Source: [Streptosporangium] indianense (GTDB taxonomy: Bacteria; Actinomycetota; Actinomycetes; Streptomycetales; Streptomycetaceae). From it: a DNA stretch of 54,297 nucleotides. The stretch lies in assembly GCF_021474405.1 (NCBI RefSeq), contig NZ_JAKEIO010000042.1, positions 1 through 54,297 of the forward strand, read 5' to 3'. Position numbers and translations under genes: made by a program. Position 1 is the stretch's first letter. Each line of letters starts with the position of its first letter. The notes below the pieces were generated by a model. That model did not search any database. It worked only from the letters and a program-made list of their open reading frames with translations, and had not been told where the DNA came from. Shown here in pieces: positions 48,918 to 54,297 of this stretch.

Positions 48918-49970
48918 TCAGCACTTCTCCCTCAGGGAGTGCAGGTGCGCGCTGGAGCGGCGCGCGAAGGTGAACGACTCGGCCGGGTTGTCGTGTTCGG
49001 CCTGCCAGTGGTGGGCCATGCGGTGACCGCGCAGCCGGGTCACGGCCGAGATGAAGCGCTGGTAGTCGATGTCGCCGTCGCCGACATCGGTCATGCGGTA
49101 GCCGTACGGGTTCGACGGGTCGCTCTCGCCGTCCTTCACGTGGAAGAGCGGATAGCGGTCGGACCGCCGCAGGACGTAGTTCAGCGGCTCGAACGGAGCG
49201 GGAGTGCCGTCCGGCCGCTTGGAGAAGCGGAACTGGCCGACGTACGCCCAGTAGATGTCCATCTCCAGGAAGACCAGGTCCGGGTCGGTCTCCTTGAGCA
49301 GTACGTCGTAGAGGCGGACCTCGGGACGGTCGGTGGCGAAGGAGAACTCCTCGGAGTGGTTGTGCTGGTAGAACTTCATGCCGCGTGCCCTGGCCGCCGC
49401 GCCGTAGGTGTTGAAGTCCTCGGCGGCACGCTTCCAGGCGTCCACGGTCGAGCCGTAGCGGAACGGGCCGGAGGCGGTGCCGATGTGCTTGAGGCCGAGG
49501 GCCTGGGCGTCGTCGAGGACCTTGGTGAGGTTCTGGGCGAAGGTGTAGGCGTTCGGGTCGTCGGAGTAGTAGCCGACGTGGCTGCCGATCGGGTTCAGGC
49601 CGTGGCTGCGGGCGAGCCGCTTGAGCTGGGCGAGCGTGATGGGGCCGGCCGAGCCCTGGGTGTAGCCGGCGAACTCGACCTCGTCGTAGCCGTACCGCTC
49701 CAGTTCGGCGAAGACGGGGCCGAAGCCGAGGGTGGAGACCTTGTCGCGCAGGCTGTACAGCTGGATGCCGAGGCGGCCGGGCGGCAGGACGGGGCGGCCG
49801 CGGCCCTTCGCACCGGAGGCGGTGGCGGGGGTCCTCGTCGCGGGGGCTGCGGTCGCGGGGACAGCGGCGCCGAGCAGGGCGGCGGCGGTGGCACCGGCGG
49901 CGACGCCGAGCATGCCCCGTCTGCTGAGGCGGTGGCCGAGCTCGGGGTCGGGCTGGGAGAAGCGGCTCAT
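48918..49970 (-). CDS. Tat-exported sugar phosphate isomerase/epimerase-type TIM-barrel protein
   Basis: 350 aa. The signal region has a twin-arginine motif (LSRRGMLGVAAGATAAALLG). The mature part is an AP-endonuclease/xylose-isomerase-like barrel: LGIQLYSLRDKVSTLGFGPVFAELERYGYDEVEFAGY, then NHSEEF, FLEMDIYWAY and FHVKDGE carrying metal-type His, Glu and Asp. Most family members isomerise or epimerise sugars; export is notable. It follows the ebo genes on the same strand (82-base gap) and may belong to that operon. The substrate is unknown. Confidence 0.9.
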   Translation of the reverse strand: MSRFSQPDPELGHRLSRRGMLGVAAGATAAALLGAAVPATAAPATRTPATASGAKGRGRPVLPPGRLGIQLYSLRDKVSTLGFGPVFAELERYGYDEVEFAGYTQGSAGPITLAQLKRLARSHGLNPIGSHVGYYSDDPNAYTFAQNLTKVLDDAQALGLKHIGTASGPFRYGSTVDAWKRAAEDFNTYGAAARARGMKFYQHNHSEEFSFATDRPEVRLYDVLLKETDPDLVFLEMDIYWAYVGQFRFSKRPDGTPAPFEPLNYVLRRSDRYPLFHVKDGESDPSNPYGYRMTDVGDGDIDYQRFISAVTRLRGHRMAHHWQAEHDNPAESFTFARRSSAHLHSLREKC

Positions 49971-50052
49971 GCGGGGAACTCCTCGTGATCGCGGGGCGTT
50001 GTCGGTGGTGAGTGCTTCACTTGTGACCAGTTGGACACTGATGGTGATGACC

Positions 50053-51561
50053 TCAGGTGAGACCGGCGAGTCGTAGCAGCAGTGATTTCACATCGGTGGC
50101 CGCGACGCGGTCGCCGACAGCACGGGGGGTGGAGCAGATGAGGAGCGGACCGTCGTCGTCGCTCGCGGGGAGGCGGCCGTGGCTGCCGCGAAGAGGTGAG
50201 GGGTCCAGGGGCACGACCGCCATGCGGTAGCGCATGCCGAGTTTCTTGCGCGCCAGTGCGGTGGCCGCCTTGACCTTGACGTACGGGTCGAGGGGATCCA
50301 TGAAAAGTTCGACGGGGTCGTAGCCGGGTTTGCGGTGGATCTCGACGAGCTGCGCGAAGTCGGGCGCGCGGGCGTCGTCGAGCCAGTAGTAGTACGTGAA
50401 CCAGGCGTCGGGTTCCGCCACGGCGACCAGTTCGCCGGCGCGCGGATGGTCGAGGTGATGGTCCTTCTTGCCTTCGTCGTCGAGGAGTTGGGCGATACCG
50501 GGCAGGCCGTCGAGTGCCGCCCGGGTGGCGTCGAGGTCTTCGGGGCGGCGCACGTAGACGTGGGCGATCTGGTGGTCGGCGACGGCGAAGGCACGGGAGG
50601 CCATCGGGTCGAGGTACTCCATGCCGTCCTGCGTGTGCACCTCCAGCAGGCCGGCGCGGCGCAGGGCCCGGTTGATGTCGACGTGCCGGTTCACGCGGGT
50701 GATGCCGTACTCGGACAGGGCTACGACGGTGCGGCCCTGTGCGCGGGCGTCGTCCAGCAGCGGGGCCATGGCGGTGTCCAGGTCGGCGGCCGCCTTCAGT
50801 GAGCGCGGGTCGTCGGGGCCGAAACGCTGCAGGTCGTAGTCGAGGTGAGGGAGGTAGCAGAGCGTCAGGTCGGGATGCCGGGTGGCCATGATGTGGCGGG
50901 TCGCGTCGATGATCCACCGGCTGGAGACGAGGTCGGCTCCGGGGCCCCAGAAGTGGAAGAGGGGGAACGTACCCAGTTTCTCGGTCAGTTCGTCGTGGAG
51001 CGCGGCCGGCCGGGTGTAGCAGTCGGGTTCCTTGCGGCCGTCGGCGTAGTAGACGGGGCGGGGGGTGACGGTGAAGTCGGTGTCGGCGCCCATGGCGTAC
51101 CACCAGCAGATGTTGGCCACGGTGTAGCCGGGGTGGGCGCGGCGGGCGGCGTCCCAGAGTTTGTCCCCGGCGACGAGCCCGTTGTGCTGGCGCCACAGCA
51201 GGACGTCGCCGAGCTCGCGGAAGTACCAGCCGTTGCCGACGATGCCGTGCTCGGAGGGCATGGCGCCGGTGAGGAAGGTGGACTGGGCGGCGCAGGTGAC
51301 GGCGGGCAGGACGGTGCCCAGCGGGGCGCGGCAGCCGGACTGGCCGAGCGCCTTGAGGTGGGGCATGTGGTCGAGGAGACGGGGGGTGAGGCCGACGACG
51401 TCCAGCACGAGGAGCGGTGTGGGGCGGTCGGTGGTGGCAGGAAGCGGGGCCGCCGGGTCGGTGGTGGCCGGAAGCGGGGCTGTCTGGTCGGTGGCGTCCG
51501 GCCGAGGGACCGCCGGGTCGGTGGTGGCAGGGTCCGGGGGCTCGTGGGGGCCGGTGCTCAT
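50053..51561 (-). CDS. Alkaline phosphatase-superfamily nucleotide pyrophosphatase/phosphodiesterase (EboF-like)
   Basis: 502 aa. The fold is marked by LLVLDVVGLTPRLL (first metal Asp), TVLPAVTCAAQSTFLTGAMPSEHGIVGNGW (nucleophile Thr region) and SEYGITRVNRHVDINRALR with later metal His (ADHQIAHVY). Such enzymes hydrolyse phosphodiesters or nucleotide-sugar-like compounds. The N-terminus has about four copies of a ten-residue repeat rich in Ala, Thr, Asp and Pro (for example ATTDPAAPLP), from a 30-bp tandem repeat. ATG 51561 has AAGGAG and overlaps the eboE stop. By position it is the EboF-type member of an ebo operon. Confidence 0.9.
   Translation of the reverse strand: MSTGPHEPPDPATTDPAVPRPDATDQTAPLPATTDPAAPLPATTDRPTPLLVLDVVGLTPRLLDHMPHLKALGQSGCRAPLGTVLPAVTCAAQSTFLTGAMPSEHGIVGNGWYFRELGDVLLWRQHNGLVAGDKLWDAARRAHPGYTVANICWWYAMGADTDFTVTPRPVYYADGRKEPDCYTRPAALHDELTEKLGTFPLFHFWGPGADLVSSRWIIDATRHIMATRHPDLTLCYLPHLDYDLQRFGPDDPRSLKAAADLDTAMAPLLDDARAQGRTVVALSEYGITRVNRHVDINRALRRAGLLEVHTQDGMEYLDPMASRAFAVADHQIAHVYVRRPEDLDATRAALDGLPGIAQLLDDEGKKDHHLDHPRAGELVAVAEPDAWFTYYYWLDDARAPDFAQLVEIHRKPGYDPVELFMDPLDPYVKVKAATALARKKLGMRYRMAVVPLDPSPLRGSHGRLPASDDDGPLLICSTPRAVGDRVAATDVKSLLLRLAGLT
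51426..51545. repeat. 30-bp tandem repeat, four copies, inside the EboF-like gene
   Basis: Units begin GGTCGGTGG at 51426, 51456, 51486 and 51516. They encode a flexible Ala/Thr/Asp/Pro linker before the phosphatase domain. Copy number may vary between strains. Confidence 0.75.
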
Positions 51562-52727
51562 GGCAGCTCCTTCAGGCCGAGGTCCGTGAGCAGGTCGCGG
51601 GCGAGGGTGAGTTCGGCGGCGATGCCGTCGGCGAGCTGGGAGCGGCCCTTGGGGCGCAGCTCGGGTGGGAGGGCCTGCCAGGTGTAGGTCTCGACTTCCA
51701 GGTGGCGGGTGAGCGGGGCCGGGCCGCCGACGAGCCGGGTCAGTGCGGAGGAGAGGACCGGGAGGGTGGAGGTGAGAGGTGCGGCGGGGGCCGCATGCAG
51801 GGGGACGTGGAAGTGGGCGCGCCAGGGCGCGGCGTCCGGCAGGGCGTGTCCGGCGAGGGCCTCGTCGAGGTCGTCGGTGGCACGCAGCCCTGCGGCGGTC
51901 GCGGTACGGGTCTGGTGCAGGAAGCGGGGTTCGGCGAAGGCGGCGAGCGCTTCGCGTACCTCGGGGAGATGGGGGTGCTCGGCGTGCAGGGCGGCGGAGA
52001 GCTGGGATTTGACGACGGGGACGCGGGCCGCGGTGAGCGCGTCCAGGGCGGTGTGCGGGTCTTCGAAGGAGGTGGCGAGATGGCAGGTGTCGAGGCACAG
52101 GCCGATGCGGTCGTGGCCGATCGCGGTGAGCGGGGCGATGGCGTCGTGGGTGGTCTCGACGACGCAGCCGGGTTCCGGTTCCAGCCCGACGCGGATGGAG
52201 CGGCCGGTGAGTTCCTCGAGGGCGTCGAGGCGTTCGGCGAGGGTGCGCAGCGCCATGCGGGCGGTGTCCGCGCGCGCGTCGTCGTACGCGGTGCGCCAGG
52301 CGAGGGGCAAGGTGGAGATGGTCCCGTCGGTGACGTCGTCCGGGAGGAGGCCGGCCAGGACGCGGGCCAGGGCGATGGTGTGGTCGAGGCGTTCCGGGTC
52401 GGCCCAGTCCGGCTTGTAGACGCGGTACTTGACCTCCTCGGCGCCGAAGCCCTCATAGGGGAAGCCGTTGAGGGTGACGACCTCAAGGCCACGGCGGTCG
52501 AGTTCGGTGCGCAGCCTGCGCAAGGCGGAGGGGTCGGTGACGAGTGCCTGGGCGGCGTCCTTGGCGAGCCACAGCCCGATGCCCAGCCGGTCGCGGCCCA
52601 GGCGTCGGCGGACGGGCTCGCAGTGGTCACGGAGCTGCGCGAGGACGCCGTCGAGGGTTTCGGCCGGGTGGACGTTGGTGCAGTAGGCGAGGTGGACGGT
52701 GGTGCCGTCCGGGTGGCGGAAGCGCAT
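51558..52727 (-). CDS. eboE: Metabolite traffic protein EboE (TIM barrel)
   Basis: 389 aa. The start HLAYCTNVHPAETLDGVLAQL and the segments VTLNGFPYEGF, VGLEPEPGCVVETT, GLCLDTCHLATSFEDP and HFHVPLH are typical of EboE. The His, Glu and Asp residues fit a metal-dependent sugar isomerase-like barrel. In Ebo clusters of cyanobacteria and other bacteria these proteins are tied to the movement or maturation of a secreted metabolite (scytonemin in one case). It overlaps the phosphatase gene by 4 bases and follows the TatD-like gene by 3. Confidence 0.9.
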   Translation of the reverse strand: MRFRHPDGTTVHLAYCTNVHPAETLDGVLAQLRDHCEPVRRRLGRDRLGIGLWLAKDAAQALVTDPSALRRLRTELDRRGLEVVTLNGFPYEGFGAEEVKYRVYKPDWADPERLDHTIALARVLAGLLPDDVTDGTISTLPLAWRTAYDDARADTARMALRTLAERLDALEELTGRSIRVGLEPEPGCVVETTHDAIAPLTAIGHDRIGLCLDTCHLATSFEDPHTALDALTAARVPVVKSQLSAALHAEHPHLPEVREALAAFAEPRFLHQTRTATAAGLRATDDLDEALAGHALPDAAPWRAHFHVPLHAAPAAPLTSTLPVLSSALTRLVGGPAPLTRHLEVETYTWQALPPELRPKGRSQLADGIAAELTLARDLLTDLGLKELP

Positions 52728-52730
52728 GGC

Positions 52731-53642
52731 TCACGCCTCCGCGGCGGGGACGCGGACCGGTGTGCTCGGGTCGGTGACCGGCTCGTGCGGATCCTTCGGG
52801 GCGCCGCGGAGGACGGAGTTGCCCTCGTGGGTGGCCTCCGTGCCGGCGACGTCGAGGTTCAGCCGGCCGCTGAGCCCGTAGAAGGCGACGGGGTTGCGCC
52901 ACAGCACTTGGTCGACGTCGTCCTCGTCGAAGCCCTCGGCCAGCATGAGGTCACCGACCTTGCGGGTCTTCAGGGGGTCGCTCTTGCCCCAGTCCGCGGC
53001 GGAGTTCACGAGGATCCGCTCGGTCCCGTAGGCGCGCAGGAGGGCGACCATGCGCTCCTCGTCCATCTTGGTGTCCGGATAGACGGAGAAGCCCAGCCAG
53101 CAGCCGCTGTCCCTGGCCTCCTTGACGGTGGTCTCGTTGAGGTGGTCGACCAGGACCCGGTCCGGGGCCAGTGCGGAATCGCGGACGACGTCGAGGGTGC
53201 GGCGCAGCCCGGCGAGCTTGTCGCGGTGCGGGGTGTGCACGAGGGCGGGCAGGCCGTGCTCGGCGGCGAGCTGGAGCTGCGCGGCGAGGGCGGTGTCCTC
53301 CGCCGGGGTCATGGAGTCGTAGCCGATCTCTCCGACCGCCACGACGTTGTCCTTGACGAGGTACCGCGGCAGTTCGTCGAGGACGGGCAGGCAGCGCGGG
53401 TCGTTGGCCTCTTTGGGGTTGAGGGCGATCGTGCAGTGATGGGCGATGCCGTACTGGGCGGCGCGGAAGGGCTCCCAGCCGAGGAGGGAGTCGAAGTAGT
53501 CACGGAAGGAGGCGGGCGAGGTGCGCGGCTGGCCGAGCCAGAAGGACGGCTCCACGAGGGCGCGCACACCGGCGGCGTACATGGCCTCGTAGTCGTCGGT
53601 GGTGCGGGACGACATGTGGATGTGGGGGTCGAAGATGCGCAT
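52731..53642 (-). CDS. eboB: TatD-family metal-dependent hydrolase (EboB)
   Basis: 303 aa amidohydrolase-fold protein. MRIFDPHIHMSSRTTDDYEAM carries the HxH metal motif; later VGEIGYDSM, LVHTPHRDK, VLVDHLNE and NSAADWGKSDP carry the remaining metal residues. EboB proteins are annotated this way in ebo operons; the substrate is unknown. ATG 53642 has AAGGAG and shares one base with the eboA stop. Confidence 0.9.
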   Translation of the reverse strand: MRIFDPHIHMSSRTTDDYEAMYAAGVRALVEPSFWLGQPRTSPASFRDYFDSLLGWEPFRAAQYGIAHHCTIALNPKEANDPRCLPVLDELPRYLVKDNVVAVGEIGYDSMTPAEDTALAAQLQLAAEHGLPALVHTPHRDKLAGLRRTLDVVRDSALAPDRVLVDHLNETTVKEARDSGCWLGFSVYPDTKMDEERMVALLRAYGTERILVNSAADWGKSDPLKTRKVGDLMLAEGFDEDDVDQVLWRNPVAFYGLSGRLNLDVAGTEATHEGNSVLRGAPKDPHEPVTDPSTPVRVPAAEA

Positions 53643-54297
53643 CAGGACTCCTTGCCGTGGGGGTGGTCCGTGCCGGGGGTGTGGTGCACGGACTCGGTCA
53701 GGTCCAGGACGCGGTACAGGTCCTCGGGGACGGTGCGGCCGGCGGCGGTGCGTTCGGCGGCGTAGTCGCCCAGCATGCGGGCGAGTTCGCCGTCGCCGGC
53801 GGCGCGCCGCGGAAGGTCTGCCACGTGGTCTACGGGCACGCCGGTGAACAGGCACTTCAGCACGGCGTGGCGCCAGGCGTGGGGGTTGAGGTGCCGGGCG
53901 GCGTAGGGCCCGACGGCGGCGGAGAGGAGCCGGGTGTCGTTGGTGCGCAGGGCGTCCTCGACCAGCGGCAGGGCGTCCGGGCCGGGCACGAGGTGGGGCA
54001 GGGCATGCAGGACGGCTCGGCGTTCGTCGGCGGTGCCCTGGAAGTACACCCGGGTGAGGGCGTCGGTGCCGGCGCGGGCCGCGTCCAGGATGAGGACGCG
54101 TGCGGTGTCGGCGTGGGCGGGGCCGCAGCGCCGGGCGGCTTCGGCGAGGCGCAGCTCCCAGACGGAGATGGGCCCGTGGAGGCCGGGGTGGGTGGCCGCC
54201 TCGTCGAGGGCGTGGTCGAGCCAGATGCGGGCGGGCGGGTCGAGGTGGCTGGTGAGGTGTCGGCGGAGGTCGTGGAGTGAGGGGGTGAGGGTGATGG
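53642..54297 (-). CDS. eboA: EboA-type helical repeat protein (cut at the right edge)
   Basis: The frame is open to the window edge, so the start is missing. The visible 218 residues begin ITLTPSLHDLRRHL and continue DPPARIWLDHALDEAATH, WELRLAEAARRCG, VYFQGTADERRAVLHALPHL, ALRTNDTRLLSAAVGPYAARHL and HAVLKCLFTGVPVDHVADL. This alpha-helical HEAT-like pattern, including the closing N-T-R/A-C-LF-x-G-x-P segment, matches EboA. It has no known catalytic role. First of the leftward ebo genes seen here; eboC and eboD equivalents are not in the window. Confidence 0.87.
   Translation of the reverse strand, partial: ITLTPSLHDLRRHLTSHLDPPARIWLDHALDEAATHPGLHGPISVWELRLAEAARRCGPAHADTARVLILDAARAGTDALTRVYFQGTADERRAVLHALPHLVPGPDALPLVEDALRTNDTRLLSAAVGPYAARHLNPHAWRHAVLKCLFTGVPVDHVADLPRRAAGDGELARMLGDYAAERTAAGRTVPEDLYRVLDLTESVHHTPGTDHPHGKES

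Noticed and set aside
51426..51545. Could the regularly spaced 30-bp repeats be a CRISPR array?
   Set aside because: The units are contiguous with no spacers and lie in frame inside a coding region, so they are a tandem coding repeat.

Overview
The window is chromosomal DNA from a Streptomyces or a very close relative. The evidence is very high GC with strong third-position GC bias, Shine-Dalgarno and leaderless starts mixed in the way usual for the genus, twin-arginine secreted proteins, and gene neighbourhoods that I recognise from Streptomyces chromosomes. From memory, the pentose-phosphate block and the GTP cyclohydrolase block resemble the SCO6650-SCO6663 part of S. coelicolor. I see no insertion sequence, prophage, CRISPR array or rRNA. 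There is one tRNA-Leu(GAG).

Left part (1-12908). A truncated secreted GH16 beta-glucanase with a CBM6 is followed, convergently, by an AraC-type regulator. The regulator is divergent from a tightly coupled six-gene pentose-phosphate operon (tkt-tal-zwf-opcA-pgi-gnd), trailed by a histidine phosphatase and closed by a strong hairpin. Most junctions overlap by a few bases. A membrane beta-helix-like protein follows. pgi carries an in-frame insert that looks like a Streptomyces dispersed palindromic repeat.

12950-18769. A decayed chimera of a shikimate dehydrogenase and a 3-dehydroshikimate dehydratase-like gene lies divergent from an intact TetR regulator. Then come a serine hydrolase of the beta-lactamase/esterase family and a two-gene saccharopine dehydrogenase pair (Lys9-like and Lys1-like) downstream of a GTP cyclohydrolase II paralog.

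18110-25496 is the most interesting block. The GTP cyclohydrolase has Met120 where normal RibA has the catalytic-site Tyr, which in S. coelicolor is known to stop the reaction at the formylated pyrimidine (FAPy). Divergent from it is a creatininase-family protein with all metal ligands, a good candidate FAPy deformylase. Next come a flippase-like membrane protein, a methyltransferase, a glycosyltransferase, a 6-pyruvoyl-tetrahydropterin-synthase-fold protein lacking the normal catalytic Cys and one zinc His, a zinc-type dehydrogenase, and a divergent CDP-alcohol phosphatidyltransferase. Together they suggest a GTP-derived, probably glycosylated and membrane-linked metabolite whose structure I cannot name.

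25509-38934. An HxlR/Rid pair, a CooC/ParA-like ATPase with a Zur-like box, several small genes (HD domain, SMI1/KNR4, unknowns), a sugar ABC transporter with a GH1 beta-glucosidase, a divergent secreted beta-helix protein, and an EF-G paralog preceded by a short leader ORF.

39298-47012. A YceI protein, an NmrA-type reductase and a hydroxyquinol operon: flavin monooxygenase, hydroxyquinol 1,2-dioxygenase and maleylacetate reductase, giving 3-oxoadipate. A divergent GAF/AAA/Fis regulator accompanies it. A 27-bp element with the core TGTCTC-N5-GAGACA occurs twice, at the regulator/monooxygenase promoter and upstream of yceI.

47013-54297. The tRNA, a DUF2254 membrane protein, and a leftward ebo-type operon (eboA truncated at the edge, TatD-like eboB, eboE, eboF-like phosphatase) ending in a Tat-exported TIM-barrel protein.
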